Below are positions 17,653 through 30,378 of a stretch of 64,000 nucleotides of DNA, in pieces. Origin of the DNA: Pseudomonas azadiae (GTDB taxonomy: Bacteria > Pseudomonadota > Gammaproteobacteria > Pseudomonadales > Pseudomonadaceae); the NCBI RefSeq assembly GCF_019145355.1, contig NZ_JAHSTY010000001.1, positions 3,348,001 to 3,412,000 on the forward strand, read 5' to 3'. The first letter of the stretch is position 1, and the number at the start of each line of letters is the position of its first letter. The notes below the pieces were generated by a model. The model was not told where the DNA came from. It did not search any database and saw only the letters and a program-made list of their open reading frames with translations. A program made the position numbers and the translations under genes.

Positions 17653-18203
17653 AGACACGAATCAACCTATTGCCTTGGCGCCAGGCGCTGGCAGAGCGGC
17701 GGCGCAAGTACCTGCTGGTGTGTTTGCTGGCATTCGTCAGCGCGGCACTCGCGGCTGTGTGGCTGGCGGACCAGGTGATCGACCAGGCCATTGACCGGCA
17801 GGTGGCCCGCAATGATCATCTGGGCAAAGACGTCAGCGGCCTTGACTCACGCATCAGGACCATCGACGACTTGCAGGAGCAAAGCCAGCAATTGGCGCAA
17901 CGCATGAAAGGCGTGCAAGACCTGCACGATGCCCGTTCGTCCGGTGCGCAACTGTTGGATCAGCTGGCACGCGCGGTCCCCGACGGCGTACACCTGCACG
18001 AAGTGGTCGCGAAGGGCGACACGGTAAGTATCAGCGGCAGCGCTGAATCCAGCCAGGATATCGCTCAGTTGATGCGCCGCCTGGAAGCCGCGCAAGGCCC
18101 TCATTCCACACGATTGCAGCACGTTCGGACGGAAGGCGCGCGCGGCAATAATGAGTTCCAGTTGATGGTGCGTCAGGGAGAGGCTTCCGAGGCTCAACCA
18201 TGA
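17649..18203 (+). CDS. pilN: PilN, pilus/secretin assembly protein
   Basis: Bitopic inner-membrane protein linking PilM to PilO. The 184-residue product begins MKTRINLLPWRQ; the INLLP peptide is the PilM-binding motif of the family and is intact. A membrane segment covers about residues 20-45, followed by a coiled coil and a periplasmic ferredoxin-like domain. The start is TTG at 17649, overlapping the pilM stop (TTGA), with GAGGAG ten bases upstream; no ATG is usable. It overlaps the next gene by ATGA. Confidence 0.9.
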   Translation: MKTRINLLPWRQALAERRRKYLLVCLLAFVSAALAAVWLADQVIDQAIDRQVARNDHLGKDVSGLDSRIRTIDDLQEQSQQLAQRMKGVQDLHDARSSGAQLLDQLARAVPDGVHLHEVVAKGDTVSISGSAESSQDIAQLMRRLEAAQGPHSTRLQHVRTEGARGNNEFQLMVRQGEASEAQP

Positions 18204-19171
18204 GCCTGCTTCCAAGGCTCAACTTTTCCGCGCTCACTTACAACGCTGCACAATGGCCACTGCCCGGCAAGGCCCTGTTGGGCTGCGCGCTGGCTGGCCT
18301 AGTGTTCGTGGTGGGTGACCTTGCTTACCTGGGCCCGTCGCGGCAGCGGTTACAACACGTCCAGGCGCAGGAAGTGGCTCTGCAGCAGCAAATCGCTCAC
18401 AAGGCCCCCCAGGCCGCCAGCCTGGAGAAGCGCACCCGTCAGCTTGAGCTTATGCAGGCGGAGGCTGACGCGCTTTTGCATACGTTGCCGGGCAAGTCCG
18501 AAATGCCAGGCTTGCTGGAAGACATCTCGCGCCTGGCACTCGCCAATGGATTGCTGGTTGAGAGCGTCACCCCGTTGGATGCGCAGCCTCGGCTGTTCTT
18601 TTACGAGCAGCCTGTGCAGGTTGGCGTCACGGGGGGTTATCACGATCTGGCCATGTTCCTGAGTAGCCTGGGCGGTCTGTCGCGAATCGCTACCGTGCAT
18701 GATGTCGCCCTGCGGCGTGATGGCAAGCTGTTGCGCCTTGACCTGCTGGCCAAGACCTATTGGCATGCGCAGGCGGGAGGGCGGGGCGGACAGGTCGCGC
18801 AAGGGCAGCCTTTTGTCTACGACTCATCCGGGCTGCGTGATCCCTTCCAACTGCTTGCGGTTCAGGTCGACCACTTGCCGGGGCGGCCTGCCGGTGCGCC
18901 GGACCTCACCCGGCCCCGGGGAATCCTGGAACGCCTTGCAGTGGACCAGTTCGAAATGGTCGGCACGTTGTCCCGCGGGCTGCAGGCGTTCGCCTTGCTG
19001 CGTGCATCCTCCAAGGTGCATCGCCTGGCCATCGGTGATTACCTGGGGCCGGACCATGGCCGCGTCACCGCCATCCATGAGCGCTCCATAGAACTGGTGG
19101 AGCTGTTTCCCGATGGCCAGGGCGCGTGGCGGGAACGTCCGCGCACACTGGTGTTAAACGTCAACTCATAA
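18200..19171 (+). CDS. pilO: PilO-PilP fusion protein
   Basis: A single 323-residue reading frame carries both proteins. Residues 1-190 or so are PilO: a membrane segment near 27-47, coiled coil, and a domain with LPGKSEMPGLLEDISRLA and QVGVTGGYHDLAMFL. Residues 210-323 are PilP: FVYDSSGLRDPF, RPRGILERLAVDQFEMVGTL and the ending VELFPDGQGAWRERP. The PilP part has no signal peptide or lipobox, so instead of being a free lipoprotein it is tethered through PilO. Normally these are two genes. The fusion should still connect the inner-membrane PilN/PilO complex to the PilQ secretin in the outer membrane. Confidence 0.9.
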   Translation: MSLLPRLNFSALTYNAAQWPLPGKALLGCALAGLVFVVGDLAYLGPSRQRLQHVQAQEVALQQQIAHKAPQAASLEKRTRQLELMQAEADALLHTLPGKSEMPGLLEDISRLALANGLLVESVTPLDAQPRLFFYEQPVQVGVTGGYHDLAMFLSSLGGLSRIATVHDVALRRDGKLLRLDLLAKTYWHAQAGGRGGQVAQGQPFVYDSSGLRDPFQLLAVQVDHLPGRPAGAPDLTRPRGILERLAVDQFEMVGTLSRGLQAFALLRASSKVHRLAIGDYLGPDHGRVTAIHERSIELVELFPDGQGAWRERPRTLVLNVNS

Positions 19172-19183
19172 CGGAATCAAACA

Positions 19184-20566
19184 ATGAAAAGGACTTTTTC
19201 GTCCTTCGGTGTGGCGCTATGGATAGCGTTCATGGCACCGATGGCTGTTGCTGTGCCCAACCGCGTGGATCTGATCCAGTTGCCACCCCCCGGTAACGCC
19301 ACGTTAAACGCCTACACAGGCGACAAGCTCAACCTCAACTTCCAGAGCATCGAACTGCGCGCTGCGTTGCAGCAAATTGCCGATGTGGCGGGCCTCAACC
19401 TGGTTGCGAGCGACGATGTGCAGGGTTCGATCACCCTGCGCCTCAAGGACGTGCCCTGGGACCAGGCGCTGGACCTTGTGCTGCAGGCCAAAGGCCTGGA
19501 TAAACGCCTGAAGGCTGGCGTGCTGCTGGTAGCGCCTGCCGAGGAACTGGCCGCGCGCGAGCTGCTGACGCTGGAGTCGCGCAAGCAAATGGCCGAACTG
19601 GCGCCGCTGCGTCGGGAGCTGTTGCAAGTCAATTACGCCAAGGCGGCCGACCTGGCCAAGTTGTTCCAGTCGGTCACGGGCCTTGAAGGCGTGACCGATG
19701 AGCGCGGCTCGGTGGCGGTCGATGATCGCACCAACAACATCATCGCCTACCAGACCGGGGAACGGCTGGAGGAGCTGCGTCGGATCGTGGCACAACTGGA
19801 TATTCCGGTGCGCCAGGTGATGATCGAGGCGCGGATCGTCGAGGCCAATGTGGATTACGACAAAAGTCTGGGCGCCCGCTGGGGTGGGCGGCTCAACCGC
19901 GGCAACTGGGGCGCGGGCGGCATCGCCAAGCCCACGCCTGAGGGCGCTGAACCGCCGCAGAGCCCACCCAGTTCACCCTTTGTCGACCTGGGCTCGCTGA
20001 CCGGCACCTCAGGGCTGGGCATCGCCTTCATCACCGACAACCTGCTGTTGGACCTGGAACTCACCGCCATGGAAAAAACCGGCAACGGTGAAATCGTCTC
20101 GCAACCCAAGGTGGTCACTTCCGACAAGGAAACCGCGCGCATCCTCAAGGGCACCGAGATTCCCTATCAGGAATCCAGCTCCAGTGGCGCCACCTCGGTG
20201 TCATTCAAGGAGGCCTCCTTGTCCCTGGAGGTGACCCCGCAAATCACACCAGACGACCGCGTGATCATGGAGGTCAAGGTTACCAAGGATGAGCCCGACT
20301 ACCTGAACAAGCTCAACGATGTGCCGCCGATCAAGAAAAACGAGGTCAACGCCAAGGTCTTGGTCAAGGACGGCGAGACCATCGTCATCGGTGGCGTTTT
20401 CTCCAATACCCAAAGCAAAGTGGTAGATAAAGTGCCATTTTTAGGCGATGTGCCGTATCTTGGCCGCCTTTTCCGGCGCGATGTGCTGGCGGAGAAAAAA
20501 TCCGAGCTGCTGGTATTCCTGACTCCGCGTATTATGAATAACCAGGCGATTGCTGTGAGTCGTTGA
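19184..20566 (+). CDS. pilQ: PilQ-type secretin, short form
   Basis: Outer-membrane secretin through which a type IV pilus or DNA would pass. It has 460 residues with a signal peptide (cleavage near residue 23, AVAVP), an STN/N0 domain (about 45-95), a short N1-type domain (about 125-200), and the C-terminal secretin domain with [14 protein letters not shown] and [11 protein letters not shown]. Canonical pseudomonad PilQ is about 700 residues because of AMIN domains in front; these are absent. The overall size is closer to HofQ/ComE-type secretins. It follows pilOP after 12 bases and is followed by aroK after four. Confidence 0.92.
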   Translation: MKRTFSSFGVALWIAFMAPMAVAVPNRVDLIQLPPPGNATLNAYTGDKLNLNFQSIELRAALQQIADVAGLNLVASDDVQGSITLRLKDVPWDQALDLVLQAKGLDKRLKAGVLLVAPAEELAARELLTLESRKQMAELAPLRRELLQVNYAKAADLAKLFQSVTGLEGVTDERGSVAVDDRTNNIIAYQTGERLEELRRIVAQLDIPVRQVMIEARIVEANVDYDKSLGARWGGRLNRGNWGAGGIAKPTPEGAEPPQSPPSSPFVDLGSLTGTSGLGIAFITDNLLLDLELTAMEKTGNGEIVSQPKVVTSDKETARILKGTEIPYQESSSSGATSVSFKEASLSLEVTPQITPDDRVIMEVKVTKDEPDYLNKLNDVPPIKKNEVNAKVLVKDGETIVIGGVFSNTQSKVVDKVPFLGDVPYLGRLFRRDVLAEKKSELLVFLTPRIMNNQAIAVSR

Positions 20567-20570
20567 TTCT

Positions 20571-21089
20571 GTGCGAAATTTGATTCTTGTAGGACCGATG
20601 GGGGCTGGAAAAAGCACCATCGGCCGTTTGCTGGCCAAAGAGCTGCGCCTGCCATTCAAAGATTCCGACAAGGAAATTGAATTGCGCACGGGTGCCAATA
20701 TCCCATGGATCTTCGATAAGGAAGGCGAGCTGGGCTTTCGTGACCGCGAGCAGGCGATGATCGCTGAACTGTGCGGCTGCGATGGCGTGGTATTGGCCAC
20801 GGGCGGTGGCGCAGTGATGCGTGACGAGAATCGGCGCGCGCTGCATGCCGGTGGTCGCGTAGTCTACCTGCATGCGTCGGTCGAGCAGCAGGTAGGCCGC
20901 ACCGCCCGCGATCGCAATCGTCCGTTGCTGCGCACGGCCAACCCGGAGAAAACCTTGCGGGATCTGCTTGCGCTGCGTGATCCGCTGTATCGGGAAATCG
21001 CCGATCTGGTGGTGGAAACCGATGAGCGGCCACCTCGGATGGTGGTTCTCGACATTCTTGAGCGCCTGCAACGGCTGCAACCCCGTTAA
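20571..21089 (+). CDS. aroK: Shikimate kinase I
   Basis: Phosphorylates shikimate with ATP in the aromatic amino-acid pathway. The product is 172 residues with Walker A GPMGAGKS at residues 8-15, the shikimate-binding FKDSDKEIE and RDRE stretch, GGGAV, and the lid ([11 protein letters not shown]). The start is GTG at 20571, four bases after the pilQ stop, giving [11 protein letters not shown]. It is clustered with aroB as in most gammaproteobacteria. Confidence 0.96.
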   Translation: MRNLILVGPMGAGKSTIGRLLAKELRLPFKDSDKEIELRTGANIPWIFDKEGELGFRDREQAMIAELCGCDGVVLATGGGAVMRDENRRALHAGGRVVYLHASVEQQVGRTARDRNRPLLRTANPEKTLRDLLALRDPLYREIADLVVETDERPPRMVVLDILERLQRLQPR

Positions 21090-21211
21090 AGCCAGGCCCG
21101 AAATGCGCTATTCTCGGCGGCGCGCTTTCACCCTAAGGGGTGTGGCGTAGAGCCATCAGGCAGCGTCGGAACCGACGTTACCGGTCGTCAATACATCTAA
21201 CGCGGGGACAC

Positions 21212-22312
21212 ATGCAGACACTTAAGGTCGATCTAGGCGAGCGCAGCTACCCGATCCATATTGGCGAAGGCCTGCTGGACCAGCCAGAGTTGCTTGCCCC
21301 ACATATTGCCGGTCGGCAAGTGGCGATCATCTCCAATGAAACGGTCGCGCCGCTGTATCTCGAGCGTCTGAGCCGCAGCCTGGCGGCCTACTCGGTGATC
21401 TCTGTGATCCTCCCGGACGGCGAAGCCCACAAGAACTGGGAAACCCTGCAACTGATCTTTGATGGCCTGCTGACCGCGCGCCATGACCGTCGCACCACCG
21501 TGATCGCCCTTGGCGGCGGTGTGATCGGCGACATGGCCGGCTTCGCAGCCGCCTGCTACCAGCGCGGCGTGGACTTTATCCAGGTGCCGACCACCTTGCT
21601 GTCCCAGGTTGATTCGTCGGTGGGCGGCAAGACCGGTATCAATCACCCGCTGGGCAAGAACATGGTCGGTGCGTTCTACCAGCCTCAAGCCGTGCTGATC
21701 GACACCGCGACCCTCAACACCCTGCCGCCGCGTGAGTTGTCGGCGGGCCTGGCCGAGGTCATCAAGTACGGGCTGATCTGCGACGAGCCGTTCCTGGCCT
21801 GGCTCGAAGAGCATGTGGATGCGCTGCGCAATCTCGACCAGGTGGCACTCACTGAAGCGATTTCGCGCTCCTGCGCCGCCAAGGCGCTGGTGGTGAATGC
21901 CGACGAGCGGGAGTCCGGCGTGCGGGCTACGTTGAACCTGGGCCACACCTTCGGCCATGCGATCGAAACCCATATGGGCTATGGTGTGTGGTTGCATGGA
22001 GAGGCCGTAGCGGCTGGCACGGTGATGGCACTGGAGATGTCCCAGCGCCTGGGCTGGATCAGCGCCCAGGAGCGGGATCGCGGCATCCGCCTGTTTCAGC
22101 GCGCCGGATTGCCGGTCATCCCGCCGGAGGCGATGACTGAGTCGGACTTCCTCGAACATATGGCGATAGACAAGAAAGTGATCGACGGTCGACTGCGACT
22201 GGTGCTGCTGCGCCAAATGGGCGAAGCGGTAGTGACCGACGATTATCCGAAAGAGATTTTACAGGCCACGCTGGGAGCGGATTACCGCGCCCTGGCCCAG
22301 CTTAAAGGTTAA
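21212..22312 (+). CDS. aroB: 3-dehydroquinate synthase
   Basis: Converts DAHP to 3-dehydroquinate, the second shikimate-pathway step. The 366-residue enzyme has the NAD-binding [22 protein letters not shown] with the substrate lysine, and the metal-ligand region [10 protein letters not shown]. The ATG at 21212 gives the family N-terminus [15 protein letters not shown]; upstream in-frame codons are unmatched. A 122-base gap separates it from aroK, and the damX-like gene follows after nine bases. Confidence 0.97.
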   Translation: MQTLKVDLGERSYPIHIGEGLLDQPELLAPHIAGRQVAIISNETVAPLYLERLSRSLAAYSVISVILPDGEAHKNWETLQLIFDGLLTARHDRRTTVIALGGGVIGDMAGFAAACYQRGVDFIQVPTTLLSQVDSSVGGKTGINHPLGKNMVGAFYQPQAVLIDTATLNTLPPRELSAGLAEVIKYGLICDEPFLAWLEEHVDALRNLDQVALTEAISRSCAAKALVVNADERESGVRATLNLGHTFGHAIETHMGYGVWLHGEAVAAGTVMALEMSQRLGWISAQERDRGIRLFQRAGLPVIPPEAMTESDFLEHMAIDKKVIDGRLRLVLLRQMGEAVVTDDYPKEILQATLGADYRALAQLKG

Positions 22313-22321
22313 CAAGACCCG

Positions 22322-23881
22322 ATGACTAGTTTGCATGCCGACGAGGCGTTCCTCGGCCATTACCAGTTAAGCCATGACCCTTTTGCTCCACGGGTGCCTG
22401 GCTTCAAATTTTTCCCGGCCCAGCGCAAGCCGGTGCTCGGCCAGTTGCACCACCTTGCGCGCTACAGCCAGTTGCTGCTGGTCGTGACCGGGCCGTTGGG
22501 CAGCGGCAAGACCCTGCTGCGCCAGGCTCTGGTGGCCAGTACCAACAAGCAGTCGGTACAGAGCGTGGTGGTGTCGGCCCGTGGTGCCGGTGATGCGGCG
22601 GGCGTGTTGCGCCAGGTTGCACAGGCGCTGGACGTGGCCACTGCCGAGCCGAATGCGATCCTCAAGCAGGTTGTGCAACTGGGCCTGACCGGCCAGGAAG
22701 TCTACCTGCTGGTGGATGACGCCGAGCAGCTCGACGAGTCTGCCCTCGAAGCGCTGCTGGCGCTGGCGGCAGGCACCCCGGAAGGCCGTCCGCATGTGTT
22801 CCTGTTTGGCGAGTCATCGTTGATCGCCGATCTGGAGCAGATCAGCGGTGACCAGGAGTTGTTCCATGTCATTGAGTTGCAGCCGTACGAGGAGGAAGAA
22901 ACCCGCGAATACCTGGCTCAACGCCTGGAAGGCGCAGGGGCGGGTATCGAACTTTTCTCCGCTCAACAGATCTCTGATATTCACGAAAGCGCAGGCGGCT
23001 GGCCTGGCAATATCAATCAGGTTGCCCGCGATGCCATGATCGAAGCCATGATTGCCAGCCGCACCGCGGTCAAGCGTCCAAAGATAGGGTTCACCATGCC
23101 TAAGAAACACGTATTGGCCATTTCCGCCGTCGTGGTGGTGGCTGTCGCCGCTGCCTGGTTGATCCCCGGCCGCAGCAAGGCGCCGACCACCGCTGGCGCG
23201 CCAACCGAACAGGCGCAGTTACCACTGGGCAAGCCCACGCCAAACGTCGAATTCGCCAATTCCGGCCAACCGACCAATCTGCCGATGGTCGGCCAGCCTG
23301 TGATGCGCGGCCCGCTCGCCGAAGAGGCCGGTGGTATTTCCGAAGGTGACGACGGCGTGCCGGTGGAAGGCTCCAGCGCTACACCGCCGACCGTGACCAC
23401 CACCGCGCCACCTGCCGGCGTCCCTGCCGGTACGCCAGCAGCACCCGTTGCGCCAGTCGTCAAGCCGACTCCGACTCCGGCTCCGACGGTCGCCACTGCC
23501 AAGCCTGCTGCACCCGTGGCAAAGCCAGCGCCAGCTCCGGCCGCCAAGCCTGCTGAAAAACCCGCCGCCACCGTTGCCAAGGCCGGCGCTGCCGGTAGCA
23601 GCTGGTATGCCAGCCAGCCAACCGGTAACTTCGTGGTGCAGATCCTTGGCACCAGCTCTGAAGCCAATGCTCAGGCGTTCGTGAAAGAGCAGGGCGGCGA
23701 GTACCGATATTTCAAGAAAGTGCTCAACGGCAAGCCTCTCTACGTGATCACCTACGGCAACTTCCCCAGCCGCGCGGCAGCCGATTCCGCCATCAAGGCC
23801 TTGCCAGCGAAGGTTCAGGCTGGTAAACCTTGGCCTCGCACTGTTGCCAGCGTTCAACAAGAACTCGCAACAACTCGCTGA
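22322..23881 (+). CDS. DamX-like AAA ATPase with SPOR domain
   Basis: Bitopic protein of 519 residues that probably acts in cell division. The cytoplasmic part (about 1-255) is an AAA/ExeA-like ATPase with Walker A GPLGSGKT at residues 57-64 and Walker B-like VYLLVDDAEQ. A membrane segment lies near 264-282 (LAISAVVVVAVAAAWLI). A long Pro/Ala/Thr/Lys linker leads to a C-terminal SPOR domain (about 435-515), which binds denuded septal peptidoglycan. The order aroK-aroB-damX matches enteric bacteria, and the fused ATPase plus SPOR layout is common to pseudomonads. The function is inferred from DamX. Confidence 0.88.
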   Translation: MTSLHADEAFLGHYQLSHDPFAPRVPGFKFFPAQRKPVLGQLHHLARYSQLLLVVTGPLGSGKTLLRQALVASTNKQSVQSVVVSARGAGDAAGVLRQVAQALDVATAEPNAILKQVVQLGLTGQEVYLLVDDAEQLDESALEALLALAAGTPEGRPHVFLFGESSLIADLEQISGDQELFHVIELQPYEEEETREYLAQRLEGAGAGIELFSAQQISDIHESAGGWPGNINQVARDAMIEAMIASRTAVKRPKIGFTMPKKHVLAISAVVVVAVAAAWLIPGRSKAPTTAGAPTEQAQLPLGKPTPNVEFANSGQPTNLPMVGQPVMRGPLAEEAGGISEGDDGVPVEGSSATPPTVTTTAPPAGVPAGTPAAPVAPVVKPTPTPAPTVATAKPAAPVAKPAPAPAAKPAEKPAATVAKAGAAGSSWYASQPTGNFVVQILGTSSEANAQAFVKEQGGEYRYFKKVLNGKPLYVITYGNFPSRAAADSAIKALPAKVQAGKPWPRTVASVQQELATTR

Positions 23882-23887
23882 AGATCC

Positions 23888-23908
23888 GGCGGCCTTACCC
23901 AGGCCGCC
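23888..23908 (+). terminator. Hairpin after the damX-like gene
   Basis: GGCGGCCT, five-base loop, AGGCCGCC: a perfect eight-pair GC-rich stem six bases past the stop. No U-tract follows, so it may stabilise the 3' end or pause polymerase without acting as an intrinsic terminator. In the 355-base gap before gltB the only other items are a looser CCGCAAG/CTTGCGG pair (23932, 23967) and the gltB promoter region. Confidence 0.45.
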
Positions 23909-24062
23909 CTCCCGGCACCTCAAAATACAAACCGCAAGTGCGTGCAGCTTCCTGGAAGCCGCGCGCCTTGCGGTGTCTGCGTCAAAGTAGCTTTTGAGTC
24001 GTAGCGGTCAGAATTAAAAAAGTTTTGACTAGCACAGCATATCGCTTTAAACCTTTCATAAA

Positions 24063-24125
24063 TGCGACATAGATTTGCGACATTTCGTCGCTAAATTTGT
24101 GAGCGTCTGTGTCGGTGTGTACAAT
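24063..24125 (+). promoter_or_regulatory. gltBD promoter region with repeated TGCGACAT motif
   Basis: TTGTGA at 24097-24102, 17 bases, TACAAT at 24120-24125 is a good sigma-70 promoter; the leader would be about 105 bases. Immediately upstream are two direct TGCGACAT copies (24063 and 24076), the second forming a perfect dyad GCGAC-N5-GTCGC (24077-24091) that touches the -35 region. This is a plausible regulator site. Confidence 0.55.
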
Positions 24126-24236
24126 GACCTCCCTTTTGCCCCCGCTAAGCCGGCGTACGTTCGGCGTGGAAGGTAACCGGTTGAATTGAAAAGAAATTTG
24201 CCTCGATATAAGAGGCAGCCTGGTGAGAAAGTGTCT

Positions 24237-27200
24237 ATGAAAGCAGGTCTGTACCAACCCGATGAATTCAAGGATAACTGTGGTTTCGGCCTGATAGCCC
24301 ACATGCAGGGCGAGCCCAGTCATACCCTTTTGCAAACGGCCATCGAGGCCCTGACCTGCATGACCCACCGCGGTGGGATCAACGCCGACGGCAAGACCGG
24401 TGACGGTTGCGGCTTGCTGATTCAAAAGCCCGACCAGTTCCTGCGCGCTGTCGCCAAAGAGCACTTTGCGGTTGACCTGCCCAAGCAGTACGCCGTGGGC
24501 ATGGTGTTTTTCAACCAGGACCCGGTAAAAGCCGAGGCCGCTCGCGAGCACATGAACCGCGAGATCGTCGCCGCCGGCCTGCAACTCGTCGGCTGGCGCA
24601 AAGTGCCGATCGACACCAGTGTGCTCGGCCGCCTGGCCCTGGAGCGCCTGCCGCAGATCGAACAGGTGTTCATCGCTGGCGACGGCCTGAGCGATCAGGA
24701 CATGGCGATCAAGCTGTTCACCTCCCGTCGTCGTTCGTCGGTGTCCAATGCCGCCGACACCGAACACTACATCTGCAGCTTTTCCCACAAGACGATCATT
24801 TACAAAGGCCTGATGATGCCGGCGGACCTCACCGCCTTCTATCCGGACTTGAGCGATGAGCGCCTGCAGACCGCAATCTGCGTGTTCCACCAGCGCTTCT
24901 CCACCAACACCCTGCCGAAATGGCCATTGGCCCAGCCGTTCCGCTTCCTTGCCCACAACGGCGAGATCAACACCATCACCGGCAACCGCAACTGGGCCGT
25001 GGCCCGTCGCACCAAGTTCGCCAACGACCTGATGGACCTCGAAGAGCTCGGCCCGCTGGTTAACCGCGTAGGCTCCGACTCCTCAAGCATGGACAACATG
25101 CTCGAGTTGATGGTCACCGGCGGTATCGACCTGTTCCGTGGCGTGCGCATGATCATTCCGCCAGCGTGGCAAAACGTCGAAACCATGGACCCGGATCTGC
25201 GTGCGTTCTACGAGTACAACTCGATGCACATGGAACCGTGGGACGGCCCGGCTGGCGTGGTCATGACCGACGGTCGCTACGCCGTCTGCCTGCTCGACCG
25301 TAACGGTCTGCGCCCGGCGCGCTGGGTCACCACCACCAACGGTTTCATCACCCTCGCGTCGGAAATCGGTGTGTGGAACTACCAGCCTGAAGACGTCATC
25401 GCCAAAGGCCGTGTGGGCCCTGGGCAGATCCTCGCCGTGGACACCGAAACCGGGCAGATCCTCGACACCGACGCCATCGACAACCGCCTGAAGTCGCGTC
25501 ACCCGTACAAGCAATGGCTGCGCAAGAACGCCCTGCGCATCCAGGCGACCATGGAAGACAACGACCACGGTTCGGCTTTCTACGACGTCGACCAGCTCAA
25601 GCAGTACATGAAGATGTACCAAGTCACGTTCGAAGAGCGCGACCAGGTGCTGCGTCCGCTCGGCGAGCAAGGCTACGAGGCGGTCGGCTCCATGGGCGAC
25701 GATACGCCGATGGCCGTGCTGTCCCAGCGCGTGCGCACGCCGTACGACTATTTCCGCCAGCAGTTCGCCCAGGTGACCAACCCACCGATCGACCCGCTGC
25801 GCGAAGCCATCGTGATGTCGCTGGAAGTGTGCCTCGGTGCCGAGCGCAACATTTTCCAGGAATCGCCGGAGCATGCTTCGCGCGTAATCCTCAGCTCGCC
25901 GGTCATTTCTCCGGCCAAGTGGCGTTCGTTGATGACCCTGGAACGCCCAGGTTTCGAGCGGCAGATCATCGACCTGAACTACGACGAGAGCCTCGGCCTG
26001 GAAGCCGCCGTGCGCAACGTCGCCGACCAGGCCGAAGAAGCCGTGCGCGCCGGCCGTACCCAGATCGTGCTGACCGACCGCCACATTGCCCCGGGCAAGT
26101 TGCCGATCCACGCCTCGCTGGCCACCGGCGCGGTGCACCACCGCCTGACCGAAAAAGGCCTGCGCTGCGATTCCAACATCCTCGTGGAAACCGCCACGGC
26201 CCGCGATCCGCACCACTTCGCGGTGCTGATCGGTTTCGGCGCCTCGGCGGTCTACCCGTTCCTGGCCTACGAAGTGCTGGGCGACCTGATCCGCACCGGT
26301 GAAGTGCTGGGCGACCTCTACGAGGTGTTCAAGAACTACCGCAAGGGCATCACCAAGGGCTTGCTCAAGATCCTGTCGAAGATGGGCATCTCCACGGTTA
26401 CGTCGTACCGCGGCGCTCAATTGTTCGAAGCCATCGGCCTGTCCGAAGAAGTCTGCGATTTGAGCTTTCGTGGCGTGCCGAGCCGTATCAAGGGTGCGCG
26501 TTTCGTCGACATCGAAGCCGAACAGAAAGCCCTGGCGGCCGAAGCCTGGAGCGCGCGCAAGCCGATCCAGCAAGGCGGCCTGCTCAAGTTTGTGCACGGT
26601 GGCGAATATCACGCCTACAACCCGGACGTGGTCAGCACCCTGCAAGCCGCCGTGCAGCAAGGCGACTATGCCAAGTTCAAGGTCTACACCGCGTTGGTGG
26701 ATAACCGCCCGGTGTCGATGATCCGTGACCTGTTCAAGGTGAAAACCCTGGACACGCCACTGGCCATCAGCGAAATCGAGCCGCTGGAATCGATCCTCAA
26801 GCGCTTTGACTCCGCCGGTATTTCCCTGGGTGCCTTGTCGCCAGAGGCGCACGAAGCCCTCGCCGAAGCCATGAACCGCCTCGGTGCGCGTTCCAACTCC
26901 GGCGAAGGCGGCGAAGACCCGGCGCGCTACGGCACGCTCAAGAGCTCGAAGATCAAGCAGGTTGCCACCGGCCGTTTCGGTGTGACGCCGGAATACCTGG
27001 TCAATGCCGAAGTGCTGCAGATCAAGGTGGCCCAGGGCGCCAAGCCCGGCGAAGGCGGCCAGCTGCCAGGCGGCAAGGTCAACGGCCTGATCGCCAAGCT
27101 GCGTTACGCGGTGCCGGGCGTGACCCTGATTTCGCCGCCGCCGCACCACGACATTTATTCGATCGAAGACTTGTCGCAGCTGATTTTCGACCTCAAGCAA

Positions 27201-28682
27201 GTCAACCCGCAGGCTCTGGTCTCGGTGAAACTGGTGGCGGAAGCCGGCGTGGGCACCATCGCCGCCGGTGTGGCCAAGGCTTATGCCGACCTGATCACCA
27301 TTTCCGGCTACGACGGCGGTACCGGCGCTTCGCCGCTGACCTCGATCAAGTACGCCGGCGCACCGTGGGAACTGGGCCTGGCCGAAACGCACCAGACCCT
27401 GCGCGGCAACGACCTGCGCGGCAAGGTCCGCGTGCAGACCGACGGCGGCCTGAAAACCGGCCTCGACGTGATCAAGGCCGCGATCCTCGGCGCCGAAAGC
27501 TTCGGCTTCGGCACCGCGCCGATGATCGCCCTGGGCTGCAAATACCTGCGCATCTGCCACCTGAACAACTGCGCCACCGGCGTCGCCACCCAGAACGAAA
27601 AGCTCCGTAAGGATCACTACATCGGCACCGTCGACATGGTGGTGAATTTCTTCACCTACGTCGCCGAAGAGACCCGTGAGTGGCTGGCCAGGTTGGGTGT
27701 GCGTTCGTTGGAAGAGCTGATCGGGCGTACCGATCTGCTGGAAATCCTCGAAGGCCAGACCGCCAAGCAGCAACACCTGGACCTGACGCCACTGTTGGGC
27801 AGCGATCACATCCCGGCCGACAAGCCGCAGTTCTGCCAGGTGGACCGCAACCCGCCGTTCGACAAAGGCTTGCTGGCCGAGAAGATGGTCGACATGGCCG
27901 GCTCGTCGATCAACGACGCCAGCGGTGGCGAATTCGCCCTGGATATCTGCAACTGCGACCGTTCCATCGGCGCCCGCGTCTCTGGCGAAATCGCGCGCAA
28001 GCACGGCAACCAGGGCATGGCGAAAGCGCCGATCACTTTCCGCTTCAAAGGCACCGCAGGCCAGAGCTTTGGCGTGTGGAACGCCGGCGGCCTGCACATG
28101 TACCTCGAAGGCGACGCCAACGACTACGTGGGCAAAGGCATGACCGGTGGCAAGCTGGTGATCGTTCCGCCTGCCGGCAGCGTCTACAAATCCCAGGAAA
28201 GCGCCATCATCGGCAACACCTGCTTGTACGGCGCCACCGGCGGCAAGCTGTTCGCCGCCGGCACTGCCGGTGAGCGCTTCGCCGTGCGTAACTCCGGTGC
28301 CCACACCGTGGTGGAAGGCACCGGCGATCACTGCTGCGAGTACATGACCGGTGGTTTTGTCGCGGTACTGGGCAAGACCGGTTACAACTTCGGCTCGGGC
28401 ATGACCGGCGGTTTCGCCTACGTGCTCGACCAGGACAACACCTTCGTCGACAAGGTCAACCACGAGTTGGTCGAGATCCAGCGGATCAGCGGCGAAGCCA
28501 TGGAATCCTACCGCAACCACTTGCAGCATGTGCTGGACGAATACGTCGAGGAAACCGGCAGCGAATGGGGGCGTAACCTCGCCGAAAACCTGGACGATTA
28601 CCTGCGTCGTTTCTGGCTGGTCAAGCCCAAGGCTGCCAACCTGAAATCGTTGCTTTCCAGCATCCGTGCCAACCCGCAGTGA
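24237..28682 (+). CDS. gltB: Glutamate synthase (NADPH) large subunit
   Basis: Transfers the amide nitrogen of glutamine to 2-oxoglutarate; main ammonia-assimilation route together with glutamine synthetase. The 1481-residue protein begins with a short propeptide and the class II amidotransferase nucleophile Cys15 (in [10 protein letters not shown]). The central and FMN-binding domains follow, with [11 protein letters not shown] and [10 protein letters not shown]. The 3Fe-4S cluster cysteines are in [12 protein letters not shown], and the C-terminal part is the Gly-rich beta-helix. The ATG at 24237 is used; an upstream in-frame TTG would add a sequence unlike the family. gltD follows after 32 bases. 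Confidence 0.97.
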   Translation: MKAGLYQPDEFKDNCGFGLIAHMQGEPSHTLLQTAIEALTCMTHRGGINADGKTGDGCGLLIQKPDQFLRAVAKEHFAVDLPKQYAVGMVFFNQDPVKAEAAREHMNREIVAAGLQLVGWRKVPIDTSVLGRLALERLPQIEQVFIAGDGLSDQDMAIKLFTSRRRSSVSNAADTEHYICSFSHKTIIYKGLMMPADLTAFYPDLSDERLQTAICVFHQRFSTNTLPKWPLAQPFRFLAHNGEINTITGNRNWAVARRTKFANDLMDLEELGPLVNRVGSDSSSMDNMLELMVTGGIDLFRGVRMIIPPAWQNVETMDPDLRAFYEYNSMHMEPWDGPAGVVMTDGRYAVCLLDRNGLRPARWVTTTNGFITLASEIGVWNYQPEDVIAKGRVGPGQILAVDTETGQILDTDAIDNRLKSRHPYKQWLRKNALRIQATMEDNDHGSAFYDVDQLKQYMKMYQVTFEERDQVLRPLGEQGYEAVGSMGDDTPMAVLSQRVRTPYDYFRQQFAQVTNPPIDPLREAIVMSLEVCLGAERNIFQESPEHASRVILSSPVISPAKWRSLMTLERPGFERQIIDLNYDESLGLEAAVRNVADQAEEAVRAGRTQIVLTDRHIAPGKLPIHASLATGAVHHRLTEKGLRCDSNILVETATARDPHHFAVLIGFGASAVYPFLAYEVLGDLIRTGEVLGDLYEVFKNYRKGITKGLLKILSKMGISTVTSYRGAQLFEAIGLSEEVCDLSFRGVPSRIKGARFVDIEAEQKALAAEAWSARKPIQQGGLLKFVHGGEYHAYNPDVVSTLQAAVQQGDYAKFKVYTALVDNRPVSMIRDLFKVKTLDTPLAISEIEPLESILKRFDSAGISLGALSPEAHEALAEAMNRLGARSNSGEGGEDPARYGTLKSSKIKQVATGRFGVTPEYLVNAEVLQIKVAQGAKPGEGGQLPGGKVNGLIAKLRYAVPGVTLISPPPHHDIYSIEDLSQLIFDLKQVNPQALVSVKLVAEAGVGTIAAGVAKAYADLITISGYDGGTGASPLTSIKYAGAPWELGLAETHQTLRGNDLRGKVRVQTDGGLKTGLDVIKAAILGAESFGFGTAPMIALGCKYLRICHLNNCATGVATQNEKLRKDHYIGTVDMVVNFFTYVAEETREWLARLGVRSLEELIGRTDLLEILEGQTAKQQHLDLTPLLGSDHIPADKPQFCQVDRNPPFDKGLLAEKMVDMAGSSINDASGGEFALDICNCDRSIGARVSGEIARKHGNQGMAKAPITFRFKGTAGQSFGVWNAGGLHMYLEGDANDYVGKGMTGGKLVIVPPAGSVYKSQESAIIGNTCLYGATGGKLFAAGTAGERFAVRNSGAHTVVEGTGDHCCEYMTGGFVAVLGKTGYNFGSGMTGGFAYVLDQDNTFVDKVNHELVEIQRISGEAMESYRNHLQHVLDEYVEETGSEWGRNLAENLDDYLRRFWLVKPKAANLKSLLSSIRANPQ

Positions 28683-28705
28683 TATGCGCCTGAAGAGTTT
28701 GATGA

Positions 28706-30133
<1,428 letters not shown>

Positions 30134-30150
30134 TTTGAAATACGGTCAAC

Positions 30151-30241
30151 TGTGGGAGCTGGCTTGCCTGCGATAGCGGTGTAACAGTCAAATGGATGTA
30201 TCGACTGGACCACCGCCATCGCAGGCAAGCCAGCTCCCACA
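30151..30241. repeat. REP doublet, type B
   Basis: Inverted arms GTGGGAGCTGGCTTGCCTGC and its complement, 18 bases after the gltD stop. First of the type B elements, which carry AGCTGG...CCTGCGAT where type A has AGCGGG...CTCGCGA. Confidence 0.9.
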
Positions 30242-30303
30242 TAAACCTCATTCCACATTGAGGTTTGTGAGACCAGCCCTTGCGACAAATTGACCCGATA
30301 GAC

Positions 30304-30331
30304 AAAAGGCACGGCTCACTCCGTGCCTTTT
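30304..30331 (+). terminator. Intrinsic terminator between gltD and hemE
   Basis: AAAAGGCACGG pairs perfectly with CCGTGCCTTTT around a six-base loop, an 11-pair stem ending in a T run. It closes the gltBD transcript. Just before the hemE ATG another small hairpin (CCGCA, seven-base loop, TGCGG at 30354-30370) could affect hemE translation. Confidence 0.8.
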
Positions 30332-30378
30332 GCGTCGCGCTCTGAGAAAATGCCCGCACTTTTTTTGCGGATGCCGAC

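Noticed and set aside
25083..28529. Minus-strand open frame of 1148 codons opposite gltB
   Set aside because: It mirrors the GC-rich third-position pattern of gltB, has low-complexity His/Val/Gln/Gly-rich composition and no domain; gltB on the other strand is certain.
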